From Oceanitalea stevensii (GTDB lineage: Bacteria; Actinomycetota; Actinomycetes; Actinomycetales; Actinomycetaceae), in the NCBI RefSeq assembly GCF_014837105.1, contig NZ_JACSPO010000013.1:1-64000 (forward strand): a DNA stretch of 64,000 nt. The letters are read 5' to 3'. The notes beneath the pieces are model-generated. The model was not told where the DNA came from and did not search any database. It was given only the letters and a program-made list of their open reading frames with translations. Positions 9,347 through 18,408 of this stretch are shown here, one piece after another. Positions within the stretch are counted from its first letter, which is position 1; every line of letters starts with the position of its first letter. The translations under genes were made by a program, and so were the position numbers.

Positions 9347-10027
9347 GTGGACGCCGACATCGAGATCCTGCCCATGCTGTCGCGGGGCAAGCACCGCAGT
9401 CCGCGCAGGGGCGCCTGCTTCATGGAGCTGGCCTCCTACCTGGCCGGTGAACGGTGGAGCGACAAGCCCGCGTGCACGCATCCGCTGCTCGCCCATCTGG
9501 CGCGGCTCGTCAACGACCTCACCGAGGACGCCGAGCGGCCCCGGCTCGCGACGCTGATCCCGGCGGTCATCGGGCTGCGCAGCGAGGACCCGCGGTGGGA
9601 CGACGAGCTCACGCTGCTCGCCGCGTCCAGGGCCCTGCCGGTGGTGAGCGAGCACCACCAGCGGGCCCTGGCGGTGGGCATCCTCAGCTGCGAGCGACGG
9701 CGCGCCGAGCGGGTGGGGTCGGACACCGGCCTGCACCCCGCGAGCCGCCGCGCGCTCGAGGCGGTGCCGCTCGCCGAGCGCTGGGCCCGCGCCTTCGTCG
9801 AGCAGGTGGGGGGCGTGGGCGCCCACCACCCGGGCTCCGCCGTCGTCGAGATCGCGACGGTGGGACTGGCCACGGCCTGCGTCACCGACCCCTCGGCGAT
9901 GCTGCGCGACCTGCTCGCCGACGCGATCACGCTGTGCGAGCACCTCGCGGGGCGCGAGGAGCAGCGGCGCGAGCCGCTGGTGCCCGCGCAGTGGCGCGAG
10001 GTCGTCACCCCCGCCCCCGTGCGCTGA
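9347..10027 (+). CDS. Conserved hypothetical protein of unknown function
   Basis: 226 aa, GTG start with GAGGTG just upstream. I do not recognise a characterised family. It is soluble and mostly helical, with no signal peptide or membrane span. Notable features are a GACFMELASYLAGE segment near residues 22-35, a TAEDAERPRLATL-like helix and several Cys (GAC, PAC, SCERRR, TAC). It begins 43 nt after the preceding fusion gene and ends at a strong hairpin, so it may be the last gene of that transcript. The codon pattern is typical of the neighbours, supporting a real gene. Confidence 0.7.
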   Translation: MDADIEILPMLSRGKHRSPRRGACFMELASYLAGERWSDKPACTHPLLAHLARLVNDLTEDAERPRLATLIPAVIGLRSEDPRWDDELTLLAASRALPVVSEHHQRALAVGILSCERRRAERVGSDTGLHPASRRALEAVPLAERWARAFVEQVGGVGAHHPGSAVVEIATVGLATACVTDPSAMLRDLLADAITLCEHLAGREEQRREPLVPAQWREVVTPAPVR

Positions 10028-10028
10028 A

Positions 10029-10060
10029 CGCCGGGTACGCCGCTGGCGGCGTACCCGGCG
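10029..10060. terminator. Bidirectional terminator hairpin between convergent genes
   Basis: Arms CGCCGGGTACGCCGC (10029-10043) and its exact reverse complement (10046-10060) leave only TG in the centre, giving about 14 paired bases with a CTGG loop. It lies between the forward unknown gene ending at 10027 and the reverse alcohol dehydrogenase ending at 10067. No T tract is present, as is common in high-GC actinobacteria. Confidence 0.8.
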
Positions 10061-10066
10061 CCTGGC

Positions 10067-11122
10067 TCAGCGCGAGATGGCCATCTTCATGGCCTTGGTC
10101 TCCGCGGCTCGCCCGAAGGTGTCGTAGGCGTCCATGAACTCCCCCAGCCGGAAGCGGTGGGTGACGAACTGCTCGGGGTGGAGCTTGCCCTGGGCCACGA
10201 GCTTGAGGAGCATCGGGGTCGTCGTCGCGGACACGAGACCGGTGGTGATGGCGATGTCCTTGATCCACAGGTCCTGGATCGGCAGCTCGACAGCGGCGCC
10301 GTGGACACCAAGGTTGGCGACGGTCCCACCGGGACGGACGAGGTCGATCGCGGCCGCGAAGGTGGCGGGCACGCCGACCGCCTCCATCGAGGTGTCCACG
10401 CCGAGGCCGTCCGTCATCGCCATGACCTCGTCGCGCCAGCCCTCCCGCCCGTTGTTGACGGTGTCGGTGGCCCCGAACGTCCGCGCCAGCTCGAGACGGT
10501 TGTCGTCGAGGTCGATGGCGATGATGCGGGAGGCGCCGTACAGGCCGCTCGTCATGATCGCCGACAGGCCCACCGGCCCGGAGCCGATGACGGCGACGAC
10601 GTCACCTGGCTTGACGCGCCCGTTGCGCACACCGATCTCGAAGCCCGTCGGCAGGATGTCGGAGAGCATGAGACCGGCCTCGTCGCTCACGCCCTCTGGC
10701 AGCTTGTGCAGCGAGTTCTCGGCGAAGGGCACACGGACGTACTCCGCCTGGGTGCCGTTGATGAGGTGGCCGAAGATCCAGCCGACGCCAGAGGCGCCCT
10801 CGTCGTGCAGGCAGTGGGACGGGAGCCGGCGCTGGCAGTAGGAGCATGAGCCGCAGCTGGACACGCAGGAGATGATGACGCGGTCCCCCACCGCGAGTCG
10901 GTTGACGGCCGAGCCGACCTCGACGATCGTGCCGACGCCCTCGTGGCCGAGGATGCGGCCCTCCTGGACAGCGGGCACGTCCCCCTTGAGGATGTGGAGG
11001 TCCGTGCCGCAGATGGTCGTCGTGTCGACCTGGACCACGACGTCGGTCGCGTCCACGATCGTCGGGTCCGGCACCTCCTCCCACGCCTTGGTGCCCGGAC
11101 CGTGGTAGACAAGCGCCTTCAT
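10067..11122 (-). CDS. Zinc-dependent alcohol dehydrogenase, MDR superfamily
   Basis: 351 aa. It would oxidise or reduce an alcohol/aldehyde with NAD(P) in the cytoplasm. Catalytic zinc ligands are C38 (TICGTDLH) and H60-E61 (GHEGVG). Structural zinc cysteines lie in SCVSSCGSCSYC and the following C. The Rossmann fold is marked by IGSGPVGLSA. The match is to the bacterial alcohol dehydrogenase / threonine-dehydrogenase-like group with the long CSSCGSCSYC lobe; the substrate cannot be assigned. GGAGG lies 8-10 nt before the ATG. A TAGGTT box at 11176-11171 on the reverse strand may be its -10. Confidence 0.88.
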   Translation of the reverse strand: MKALVYHGPGTKAWEEVPDPTIVDATDVVVQVDTTTICGTDLHILKGDVPAVQEGRILGHEGVGTIVEVGSAVNRLAVGDRVIISCVSSCGSCSYCQRRLPSHCLHDEGASGVGWIFGHLINGTQAEYVRVPFAENSLHKLPEGVSDEAGLMLSDILPTGFEIGVRNGRVKPGDVVAVIGSGPVGLSAIMTSGLYGASRIIAIDLDDNRLELARTFGATDTVNNGREGWRDEVMAMTDGLGVDTSMEAVGVPATFAAAIDLVRPGGTVANLGVHGAAVELPIQDLWIKDIAITTGLVSATTTPMLLKLVAQGKLHPEQFVTHRFRLGEFMDAYDTFGRAAETKAMKMAISR

Positions 11123-11204
11123 GACGAGCTCCCTCCTCGACGTGGGCGCGGCATCGCGCCCTGCCTGTGAACCTACTCGCGAGCCGGGCGACCGAGGTGG
11201 GACC

Positions 11205-12452
11205 TCAGGCCCTGGCAGGCAGCCCCGGGACGACGGCCTCCTCCAGCTCGCGCCGCTTGCGGTGCAGGGCGGCCCGCAGGACGAGGGACAGGAGCAGCGC
11301 CGCGGTGCCGGCGACGACCGTCACCCGGTAGGCGCCGGTGTAGCCCGCGACGTCGGCGAGCCGGCCGGCCGTGCTCGAGCCGAGCGCGTAGCCGAGGGAG
11401 GTGGCGGCGGCGAGGATCATCATCGCCGCGCCGAGCCGCGAGGGGTCCACGACCCGCTCGCACGCGGAGTACAGCGTGATCATGTAGGGCGCCACCGCCA
11501 GGCCCAGCACGGCGAGGACGGGGGCGAGCGCGCCCAGCGAGCCGACGACGAGGAGCGGCAGGGTGAGCACGGCCAGGCCCGCCGCGAAGACGGGCAGCCG
11601 GTCGGCGAGGCGGAAGCGCACGGGCAGCATGACGATCGCCAGGCCCGCGACGACGCTCCCCACGCCGAGGACGGCGTGGAGCAGCCCCGCGAGACCGGGC
11701 TCCCCGGCCTCGGTGGCCATCGCCGTCGTCCCGGCCTGGACGGAGCCGAAGATCGTCCCGACGATGAGCTGACCGGCGCCCAGGCCGACGAGGAGCGCAC
11801 TGATCCGGGGGCCGGTGGCCCCGCCCTCGCCGCGGTGCCCGCGCACGAGCTGGACCGTGGGGTGGACGGCGAACCACGTCGCGAAGACGGCCAGGCCGCC
11901 GGCGGCGACGAGGAGCGCACCGGCCGGGGAGACCAGCGCCGCCATCGTGCCGACGATGGCCGGGCCGAGGACGAAGCCGGCCTCGTCCGCCGCGCCCTCG
12001 TAGGAGAAGGCGGTCGACAGGAGCGTGAAGCGCTCCTTGCCGCGGGTCTTGGCGAGCTCGCGCCAGCGCACCCGGGCCATCGTGCCGATCTGCGGCACGA
12101 ACATGCCCGCGACCCCGCTGACGACGGCGAGCAGCTGCCACGGCACGTCCTGGCCGGAGAGGACGACGAGGGCGACGAGCGCGAGCGAGCCGCCCGCCGA
12201 CTGGACGAGGAGGACGGGGCGCTGCCCGATCCGGTCGGTGAGCGTCCCGGCGACGGGCGAGGCGACCGCGTTGACGATGGCGAAGGCGCCGGCCGCGGCG
12301 CCGCCGCCGCCGTAGCTGCCGCTCACCTCGGCGACGAGGAGGAGCGTGCCCATCTGCGCCATGGCGAGGGGCAGCCGCGCGACGAGCGCGACGACGACGT
12401 AGAGCGGACCGGTCAGCGAGAAGAGGCTGCGGTAGGAGGACAGGGCGGACAA
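11205..12452 (-). CDS. Major facilitator superfamily transporter
   Basis: 415 aa with about 12 hydrophobic segments. The loop 2-3 signature appears as AGTLTDRIGQRP (residues about 68-79). This places it with the drug/solute MFS permeases, but the cargo cannot be told. The predicted start is TTG at 12452, with GTGGAG 5-6 nt upstream; the first membrane helix begins about residue 14, so a start further inside the gene is unlikely. It runs the same way as the upstream metal ABC operon, from which it is separated by 66 bp. Confidence 0.8.
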   Translation of the reverse strand: MSALSSYRSLFSLTGPLYVVVALVARLPLAMAQMGTLLLVAEVSGSYGGGGAAAGAFAIVNAVASPVAGTLTDRIGQRPVLLVQSAGGSLALVALVVLSGQDVPWQLLAVVSGVAGMFVPQIGTMARVRWRELAKTRGKERFTLLSTAFSYEGAADEAGFVLGPAIVGTMAALVSPAGALLVAAGGLAVFATWFAVHPTVQLVRGHRGEGGATGPRISALLVGLGAGQLIVGTIFGSVQAGTTAMATEAGEPGLAGLLHAVLGVGSVVAGLAIVMLPVRFRLADRLPVFAAGLAVLTLPLLVVGSLGALAPVLAVLGLAVAPYMITLYSACERVVDPSRLGAAMMILAAATSLGYALGSSTAGRLADVAGYTGAYRVTVVAGTAALLLSLVLRAALHRKRRELEEAVVPGLPARA

Positions 12453-12518
12453 TCGGTCTCCACGGAGGATCGGTCTGCGCTCCTCCCACCCCGGAAGCGC
12501 TGCGAACCCTGTAGCGGC

Positions 12519-13523
12519 TCAGTCTAGCCGAGCGCGGACCCGCTCGACCTGCGAGACAGGCCACTGCAGCCGGGCGGCGAGCTGCGCCGTCGTCGCGTCC
12601 TCGCCGAGGGCGCGGGCGGCGTGGGCGACGAGTCGACGGCGCAGCACCGTCCGCCGCCGGCGGCGCAGCACCGCGGCGCCCACGAGCCCGTGGCGGGGTG
12701 CGACGAGGAGCGCGAGGAGGAAGGCGGCGCCGACGACGCTCGCGATCATCCCGGCGATCGACAGGTCCCACACGACGGCGAGCCCGTACCCGCCGAGCAC
12801 GGCGACGGCCCCCACCCCCAGCGCGGTGGCAAGCATGAGCCCGAGCCGGTCGGTGAGGAGGTAGGCCGTGGCCGCCGGGCCGGCGAGGAGGGCGACGACG
12901 AGGATGGCACCCACCGAGTCGAAGGCGCCGACGACGGTGACGGACACGAGCGCCATGAGCACGTGGTGGACGAGCACCGGGGACAGACCGACGACGGCAG
13001 CGAGCGCCGGGTCGAAGGTCGTCACCTTGAGCTCCTTGTACAGCAGGACGACGACGGCGACGGCGACGACCGCGACGGTCCCCGTGGTCCACCACGACCG
13101 AGGACCGAGGTCCACCCCGCCGACGGTGAGGACGTGGAGCGGCGCGAAGGCGATCTCGCCGAAGAGGACGTGCTCGAGGTCGAGGTGGACGTTGCCGCCG
13201 TAGCGGGCCACGAGGAGGACACCGAGGGCGAAGAGCCCGGTGAAGACGATGCCGGTGGCGGCGTCGCCGCGGACCCTCCCGCCGCGCTCGAGGAGGTCGA
13301 CGAGGACGACGGTGAGGAGACCGAAGGCCGCGGCACCGGCGAGGGCGGCGAGCGGGCCGAGGGAACCGGTGAGGAAGAAGGCGAGGACGATCCCGGGCAG
13401 GGCGGCGTGGGAGATCGCGTCACCGACCATGACGCTGCGGCGCAGGAGGAGGAAGCAGCCGAGCAGCGCGCACGGCGCGACGACGAGCAGCGCGGTGACG
13501 ATGATGACGACGTCGACGCTCAT
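12519..13523 (-). CDS. Manganese/zinc ABC transporter permease 2 with C-terminal DNA-binding-like tail
   Basis: 334 aa ABC-3 family permease. It has about 8-9 membrane helices and the family stretches GDAISHAALPGIVLAF near residue 33 and YKELKVTTFDP near residue 160. It pairs with the preceding permease in one importer. The last 60 residues are cytoplasmic and basic (LRRRRRTVLRRRL) and end in a helix-turn-helix-like segment (TTAQLAARLQWPVSQVERVRA). The ATG at 13523 overlaps the upstream permease stop by 4 bp, so translation is coupled. By order it corresponds to the last gene of mntABCD-like operons. Mn is likelier than Zn by layout, but specificity is not proved. Confidence 0.88.
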   Translation of the reverse strand: MSVDVVIIVTALLVVAPCALLGCFLLLRRSVMVGDAISHAALPGIVLAFFLTGSLGPLAALAGAAAFGLLTVVLVDLLERGGRVRGDAATGIVFTGLFALGVLLVARYGGNVHLDLEHVLFGEIAFAPLHVLTVGGVDLGPRSWWTTGTVAVVAVAVVVLLYKELKVTTFDPALAAVVGLSPVLVHHVLMALVSVTVVGAFDSVGAILVVALLAGPAATAYLLTDRLGLMLATALGVGAVAVLGGYGLAVVWDLSIAGMIASVVGAAFLLALLVAPRHGLVGAAVLRRRRRTVLRRRLVAHAARALGEDATTAQLAARLQWPVSQVERVRARLD

Positions 13524-14401
13524 GCCGCCTCCCCCACGGCCGCGCGCCGGGCGCCCGCCCGGACGCGCAGCCGGCGCGCGGGCAGGGACAGGACGAGGAC
13601 CGCCGTCGCGACGAGGACGACGAGCGGGCCGGTGGGCAGGTCGGTGGTCGTCGCGCTGAGCACCGCGCCGGCCGCGCCGCTGAGGGCGCCGATGAGCGCG
13701 GCGAGCACGATCATCACCGCGAGGCGGTCGGTCCACTGCCGCGCGGCCGCCGCCGGGGTGATGAGGAGCGCCGCGACGAGCACGACGCCCACCGTCTGGA
13801 TGCCGACGACGATCGCGACGACGAGCAGGACGGTGAGCAGCGCCTCGACCCGCCGCACCGGGTAGCCCACGGCCCGGGCGAAGGCCGGGTCGAAGGCGAC
13901 GAGCTTGAGCTCCTTGTAGGTGAGGGCGACGACGGCGAGCGCCACCGCCGTCGCCGCCGCCATGGCCCGGACGTCGGCGGCGACGAGGCTGGCGGCCTGC
14001 CCGAGGACGAAACGGTCCAGGCCCGACTGTCCCGAGGCACCGGTGCCGGCGACGTAGGTGAGCAGGACCGTGCCGGCCCCGAAGAACACCGACAGGACGA
14101 GGGCGAGGGCGGCGTCCTGCTTGACCCGGGTGCGCTGGACGACGACGAGGACGAGCCCGGCGGCGAGCGCCGCCGTCGCCGCCGCGCCGAGCATGAGCCC
14201 GGAGCCGGAGGTCGTGCCGGTGAGGAGGAAGCCGATGACGACGCCCGGCAGCGTCGCGTGCGCGAGGGCGTCACTGAGCAGGCTCTGGCGGCGCAGCACC
14301 GCGAAGGTGCCCAGGGTGCCGCCGAGCAGGCCGAGGACGGCGGCACCGAGCGCGACGGTCCGCAGCGTGTAGTCGCCCAGGAGCGCGGCGAGCTCACCCA
14401 T
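13520..14401 (-). CDS. Manganese/zinc ABC transporter permease 1
   Basis: 293 aa ABC-3 (cluster 9) permease with about 8 membrane helices. Family stretches are [19 protein letters not shown] (about residue 40) and [11 protein letters not shown]. The start ATG at 14401 lies inside the 3' end of the ATPase gene (8-bp overlap); the reading frame continues upstream but has no better start. It is transcribed with the binding protein, ATPase and second permease. Confidence 0.9.
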   Translation of the reverse strand: MGELAALLGDYTLRTVALGAAVLGLLGGTLGTFAVLRRQSLLSDALAHATLPGVVIGFLLTGTTSGSGLMLGAAATAALAAGLVLVVVQRTRVKQDAALALVLSVFFGAGTVLLTYVAGTGASGQSGLDRFVLGQAASLVAADVRAMAAATAVALAVVALTYKELKLVAFDPAFARAVGYPVRRVEALLTVLLVVAIVVGIQTVGVVLVAALLITPAAAARQWTDRLAVMIVLAALIGALSGAAGAVLSATTTDLPTGPLVVLVATAVLVLSLPARRLRVRAGARRAAVGEAA

Positions 14402-15137
14402 GGCGGCGCGCACCCGGCTCACGGCGCCCGGCCCCGCCGTAGGTGCGGGCGATGTTCTCGGGGGTGAAGACCTCCGCCGTCGGGCCCGCGGCGACGAGCT
14501 CACGGTTGAGGAGGACGACTGTGTCGAAGTAGTCGGCGACGGTGGAGAGGTCGTGGTGGACGACGACGACGGTGCGGCCCTCGTCGCGCAGCTCGCGCAG
14601 GAGGTCGACGACGACGCGCTCGGTGAGGTAGTCGACCCCGACGAAGGGCTCGTCGGCGAGGTAGAGGCGGGCGTCCTGGGCCAGCGCCCGGGCGAGGAAG
14701 ACACGCTGCTGCTGCCCGCCGGACAGCTCCCCGATCTGCCGTCCGGCGAGGTAGAGCATGCCCACGCGCTCGAGGCAGCGTTCGGCGGTGCGACGCTCGG
14801 CGGCGCCGGGCCGGCGCAGCCAGCCGAGCCGCCCGTAGGTGCCCATCTCGACGACGTCGCGGGCGTCGGTCGGGAAGTCCCAGTCCACGCTCCCCCGCTG
14901 CGGGACGTAGCCGACCTCGCGGCGGGCCCGCTCGAGCGGCCGGCCGAAGATCTCGACGGCGCCGGCGACGGGCCGCACGAGGCCCATGGCGGCCTTGAGC
15001 AGGGTCGTCTTGCCGGCGCCGTTGGGGCCGACGACCCCGACGAGGCGGCCCTCGGGCACGGTGAAGGACACGTCCCACAGGACGGGCTCGTCCCGGTAGG
15101 CGGCGGTGAGCCCGCGGACGGACAGCGGCGCGGTCAT
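14394..15137 (-). CDS. Manganese/zinc ABC transporter ATP-binding protein
   Basis: 247 aa cytoplasmic ATPase that powers the metal importer. Walker A is [10 protein letters not shown] (about residue 37), the signature is [15 protein letters not shown], Walker B is LYLADEPF with the usual following VGVD, and the switch His is in VVVHHDLS. The length and the [12 protein letters not shown]-loop region are typical of MntB/ZnuC-type proteins. The ATG overlaps the stop of the binding-protein gene by 4 bp. Confidence 0.92.
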   Translation of the reverse strand: MTAPLSVRGLTAAYRDEPVLWDVSFTVPEGRLVGVVGPNGAGKTTLLKAAMGLVRPVAGAVEIFGRPLERARREVGYVPQRGSVDWDFPTDARDVVEMGTYGRLGWLRRPGAAERRTAERCLERVGMLYLAGRQIGELSGGQQQRVFLARALAQDARLYLADEPFVGVDYLTERVVVDLLRELRDEGRTVVVVHHDLSTVADYFDTVVLLNRELVAAGPTAEVFTPENIARTYGGAGRREPGARRHG

Positions 15138-16069
15138 GACCCTCCCAGGGCGGTGGCGATGGTCTCGGCGTTGGCGAGGAGCATCCCGGCGTAGCTCCCG
15201 GTGGGCGTGCCGGGCGCACCGAGGGCGTCGGAGTAGAGGCCCCGCTCGGGAAGGTGCACCTGCCAGCCGCGGTCGGCGGCGGCCTCCCGGACGGCCTCGA
15301 TGCTCGCCGGGGAGACGCTCGACTCGGTGAAGAGGGCGGGCACCTGGCGCTCGACGAGGAGGTCGACGAGGCCGCGGACGTCCGCGACGCCGGCCTCGTC
15401 CTCGGTGGACAGGCCCTGGACGCCGCGGACCTCCAGGCCGTAGGCGCGGCCGAGGTAGCGGAAGGCGTCGTGGGAGGTGACGAGGACGCGACGCCGCTCG
15501 GGGACGGCGGCGAGGAGCTCGCTGGCCTCGACGTGGGCGGCGAGCGCCTCCTCGACGTAGGCCCGCCCACCGGCGGCGAAGTCCGCGGCGTGCTCGGGCG
15601 CGATGTCACTGAGCTCCGCGACGACAGGGTCGACCACCTGCACCCACAGCTCGGGGTCGAACCACACGTGGGGGTCGTACTGGTCGGCGTAGTCGGCCGA
15701 GGCGAGCAGGGCGCCGGTGGGCAGCGCGTCGGTCAGGGCGAGCACCCGCTCGAGAGCGCCGGCCTCGAGGACCTCCTCCATCCGTCCCTCGAGGAAGAGC
15801 CCGTGGTAGACGACGAGGTCGGCCTCGACGAGGGCGCGCACGTCGCCCTGGCTGGCGCGGTACAGGTGCGGGTCCACGCCCGGGCCCATGAGGGCGGTGA
15901 CCTCGACGTGCGCACCGCCGACGGCGCGGAGAAGGTCTGCCGCGTGCGTCGTCGTCACCGTGACGTCCACGCGGCCGTCGTCGGCGCCGCCCGCGGGGCC
16001 CGCGCACGCTGCTGCGAGCAGCACGAGACCCGCCGCGAGCACCACACGATTTCGGAGACCCGAACTCAT
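15134..16069 (-). CDS. Metal ABC transporter substrate-binding lipoprotein (Mn/Zn)
   Basis: 311 aa. The signal peptide ends in a lipobox (LLAAAC), so it is probably membrane-anchored. It belongs to the cluster 9 (ZinT/TroA-type) binding proteins. Likely metal ligands are the His in GVDPHLY and in YDPHVWFD, a Glu/His in TSHDAF, and an acidic residue near TESSVSP. The short HVWF loop without a long His-rich stretch fits Mn/Fe binders better than ZnuA, but this is inference. It heads the operon; the ATG at 16069 has TACCCT 6 nt upstream and no Shine-Dalgarno site, suggesting a leaderless transcript. Confidence 0.9.
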   Translation of the reverse strand: MSSGLRNRVVLAAGLVLLAAACAGPAGGADDGRVDVTVTTTHAADLLRAVGGAHVEVTALMGPGVDPHLYRASQGDVRALVEADLVVYHGLFLEGRMEEVLEAGALERVLALTDALPTGALLASADYADQYDPHVWFDPELWVQVVDPVVAELSDIAPEHAADFAAGGRAYVEEALAAHVEASELLAAVPERRRVLVTSHDAFRYLGRAYGLEVRGVQGLSTEDEAGVADVRGLVDLLVERQVPALFTESSVSPASIEAVREAAADRGWQVHLPERGLYSDALGAPGTPTGSYAGMLLANAETIATALGGS

Positions 16070-16075
16070 GAGGCA

Positions 16076-16081
16076 AGGGTA
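16076..16081 (-). promoter_or_regulatory. -10 box of a leaderless promoter for the metal ABC operon
   Basis: TACCCT on the reverse strand ends 6 nt before the ATG at 16069, the spacing expected when transcription begins at the start codon. Confidence 0.5.
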
Positions 16082-16164
16082 GTCGAACTCCCGCGTCACG
16101 CGTACCGCAGCGCCTTGCGCCCGCTCGTCGTCCCAGCGGGCGCACGGCGCCGACGGTCCGCGGT

Positions 16165-17142
16165 CTAGGCCGGCGTGAGGACCTCGGCCTCGAGCCGTGC
16201 GTAGCTCGTCTCCATCCCGTCGACCATGCCGGTGCCGAGGACGGCGTCGCGCGTCTCGGCGTCGGGGTAGGTGACGACGACGGTGAGCAGGGTCCCGCCG
16301 TCGACGGGCGTGAGGGTGAGCTCGTTGACCGCACCGGGACCCTCGACGCCGATCATCCGCTCGGTCGTCACCTCCCGGTACGGCGGCGCAGACTCGAGGA
16401 GCTCGCCGGTGAAGCCGAAGCGGTCCCCGCCGCCGTCGCGCTCCCACTCGTTGCGGTAGGTGTCCCCGACGCTCGTCGCCACCTCGCACACCGGCATGGT
16501 CCACCCGTCGGGGCCGAGCATCCAGCGGCGCATCAGCGCGGGGTCGTGGTGGGCGTCCCACACGGTCTGCACCGGGCCGCGGATGACACGGCTGATGCGG
16601 ACGCGGGTGTCGTCGAGGAGCTGCGCCGCGGCGGGCAGGTCCGCGGCGAAGGACGCGAGGTCGGCGAGGACGGCGTCCACCTGCTCCATGGCGGCAGTGA
16701 GGCCCTCCTCCATCCCCATCGAGAGCAGCTGCTCGAGCGCCTCGAGGGAGGGGAAGATGGTCCGCGTCATCAGCCGCGAGCCGGTGCCGGTCGGCTTGAA
16801 GGTGTAGACCATGCGCGTGGACGGCAGGTCGGCGTCGGGCTCACCGTCGGGCGTGGCGAAGCCGTCGCGGACCTCGAAGGACCGGCCCGGCTCGACGGTG
16901 AGGAACTCCCAGTACCCGCCCGCACGCTCGCCGTCGGGGCCGGTCATGTAGTACTCCGAGCGCCCGCCGACGGTGACGTCGTGACGGGTGAAGGTCGCGG
17001 GCCAGCCGGGCGGTCCCCAGAACTTCTCGATCTGACGGGGGTCGACGTAGGCGTCCCACAGCCGGCTGGTCGGCACGGGGAAGTCGGCGACAACGGTCAT
17101 CGTGAGCGCGTCGAGGTCCTTCTCGACGGTGGTGACGGGCAT
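16165..17142 (-). CDS. Tandem SRPBCC (AHSA1/START-like) domain protein
   Basis: 325 aa made of two SRPBCC domains: residues about 1-160 (PTSRLWDAYVDPRQIEKFWGPPG) and about 170-325 (VQTVWDAHHDPALMRRWMLGPDG). These are Aha1-like small-molecule-binding folds; the ligand is unknown. The two halves share the VWDA(x)xDP..xxxW pattern, so the gene looks like an internal duplication or fusion. It follows an ArsR regulator by 19 bp, the standard pairing in which the SRPBCC gene is the regulator's target. AAAGG precedes the ATG. Confidence 0.82.
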   Translation of the reverse strand: MPVTTVEKDLDALTMTVVADFPVPTSRLWDAYVDPRQIEKFWGPPGWPATFTRHDVTVGGRSEYYMTGPDGERAGGYWEFLTVEPGRSFEVRDGFATPDGEPDADLPSTRMVYTFKPTGTGSRLMTRTIFPSLEALEQLLSMGMEEGLTAAMEQVDAVLADLASFAADLPAAAQLLDDTRVRISRVIRGPVQTVWDAHHDPALMRRWMLGPDGWTMPVCEVATSVGDTYRNEWERDGGGDRFGFTGELLESAPPYREVTTERMIGVEGPGAVNELTLTPVDGGTLLTVVVTYPDAETRDAVLGTGMVDGMETSYARLEAEVLTPA

Positions 17143-17161
17143 GGCGGTGCCTTTCTAACGG

Positions 17162-17500
17162 TCACTCATCTTCGGTGAGGAGCGCGTCGAGCCGGGCGAC
17201 CCGTCCGCGCCAGAGCTGCTCGTACTGGTCGAGCAGGAGCTGGGCCCGGCGGATCGTGTCGGGGTTGCCGCGGACGAGACGCTCGCGTCCGTGCCGGTGC
17301 TTGGTCACCAGACCCGCCCCCTCCAGGACAGCGACGTGCTTCTGCACGGCCGCGAACGACATGTCGTAGTCGCCTGCCAGCTCTGTCACGGTCGCCTCCC
17401 CCACGAGGGTGCGCCGGACGATGTCGCGCCGGGTGGCGTCGGCGAGGGCCCGGAACACCCGGTCCGTCGCGGCGTCGTCCAGCACGCGTTGTACAACCAT
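17162..17500 (-). CDS. ArsR-family transcriptional regulator
   Basis: 112 aa winged helix-turn-helix protein. It has the RALADATRRDIVRR opening helix and the recognition helix MSFAAVQKHVAVLEGAGLV. It lacks the CxC metal-binding motif of metal-sensing ArsR members, and belongs to the subgroup paired with SRPBCC genes. The ATG at 17500 lies in the centre of a 9+9 bp palindrome, which strongly suggests autorepression. There is no Shine-Dalgarno site, and TAACGT occurs 8 nt upstream, so the mRNA may be leaderless. Confidence 0.88.
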   Translation of the reverse strand: MVVQRVLDDAATDRVFRALADATRRDIVRRTLVGEATVTELAGDYDMSFAAVQKHVAVLEGAGLVTKHRHGRERLVRGNPDTIRRAQLLLDQYEQLWRGRVARLDALLTEDE

Positions 17501-17510
17501 GTGGTTGTAC
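17491..17510. promoter_or_regulatory. Palindromic operator over the ArsR start codon
   Basis: GTACAACCA and TGGTTGTAC are perfect 9-bp inverted arms separated by TG. The ATG of the ArsR gene sits at the centre. The position and symmetry fit autorepression of the ArsR-SRPBCC operon. Confidence 0.7.
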
Positions 17511-17542
17511 GTTAGTGACGGCCGACGCGTCCGTCAACCCCC

Positions 17543-18343
17543 TCAGGCATAGCGCCGGGCAACCTCCACCGTCCGCGGGCCGTAGTGCCCGCCGAAGATC
17601 ACCGCGTGCATGACGAGCATCGTCAGCTGGTGCAGCCCCACCCGCTCCTGCCAGCCGGCGGCGAGCGGGGAGACCTCCTCGTAGCCGGCGAGGATGTCGG
17701 GCAGGCGGTCGACGCCGAAGAGCGCGAGCGCCGCGAGGTCGGTCTCGGCGTGCCCGCCGTGGGCGGCGGGGTCGATGAGGACGCCGGCGACCTCCCCGTC
17801 CCGGCGCGTCCACACGACGTTGCCGCCCCAGAGGTCACCGTGCAGGCGCGCCGCCCCGTCACCGACGAGGGCGGGCTGGGCGTGGTCGAGCTCCCCCGCC
17901 GCGAGCCGGTCGGCGACGCGCTCGAGGACGCGGGCGCCGTCGTCGTCGATGGAGCCGTTCGCCAGCGCCCGCGGCACGTACGGACGCAGCTGGTACTCGG
18001 CGTAGAACTCCCCCCACCGGGTGAAGGGAGCGTCGGCGTCGTGCTCGTGCAGCGGCATCGGCCCGGAGCTGCGCGGCACCTCCCCGCGCCACCCGGGCGG
18101 GGTGCAGCCCAGGGACGGGGCGCCCGCGGCGTGCGTGCGGGCCAGGCCGCGGCCGAGGGCGGCAGCGGCGTGCGCGGTCGGCTCGGCGGGGGGCAGGTGG
18201 ACGAGGTCCATCCACCCCTCCCCCTCGGCGAGGATCTCGACGACGGGAGCGCCTCCCTCCTCCACCGCCTCGGTGAGCCAGCGCAGGCCGGCCGCCTCGA
18301 AGCGCAGCGTCACCGGCTCGTCGGTCTTGTGGAAGGTGCTCAT
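17543..18343 (-). CDS. Fructosamine kinase family protein
   Basis: 266 aa, a bacterial fructosamine/ketosamine-3-kinase-like enzyme with an aminoglycoside-kinase-type fold. It would phosphorylate glycated amines or protein lysine adducts, promoting deglycation. Key motifs are LHGDLWGGNVVW (catalytic Asp), VLIDPAAHGGHAETDLA (Mg-binding DPA) and the final HHRP-like helix. The first strand reads FHKTDEPVTLRFEAAGL, shorter at the N-terminus than plant and animal FN3K, as in bacterial relatives. It is separated by 42 bp from the ArsR gene downstream, with that gene's operator in between, so it is probably transcribed separately. Confidence 0.85.
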   Translation of the reverse strand: MSTFHKTDEPVTLRFEAAGLRWLTEAVEEGGAPVVEILAEGEGWMDLVHLPPAEPTAHAAAALGRGLARTHAAGAPSLGCTPPGWRGEVPRSSGPMPLHEHDADAPFTRWGEFYAEYQLRPYVPRALANGSIDDDGARVLERVADRLAAGELDHAQPALVGDGAARLHGDLWGGNVVWTRRDGEVAGVLIDPAAHGGHAETDLAALALFGVDRLPDILAGYEEVSPLAAGWQERVGLHQLTMLVMHAVIFGGHYGPRTVEVARRYA

Positions 18344-18395
18344 GGGGCCATCGTGGCAAGGCGGTGGCCGCCCGGCGAGGGCGCCCCCGGTTCGC

Positions 18396-18401
18396 TACAG
18401 T
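18396..18401 (+). promoter_or_regulatory. -10 box of a leaderless promoter for the OmpR-type regulator
   Basis: TACAGT ends 7 nt before the GTG at 18409; no Shine-Dalgarno sequence is present. This supports the GTG over an in-frame start 45 nt upstream. Confidence 0.5.
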
Positions 18402-18408
18402 CGTCACC

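Noticed and set aside
12519..16069. Zinc-specific ZnuABC operon
   Set aside because: The layout of one binding protein, one ATPase and two permeases and the lack of a His-rich loop fit MntABCD-like importers better, although zinc is not excluded.
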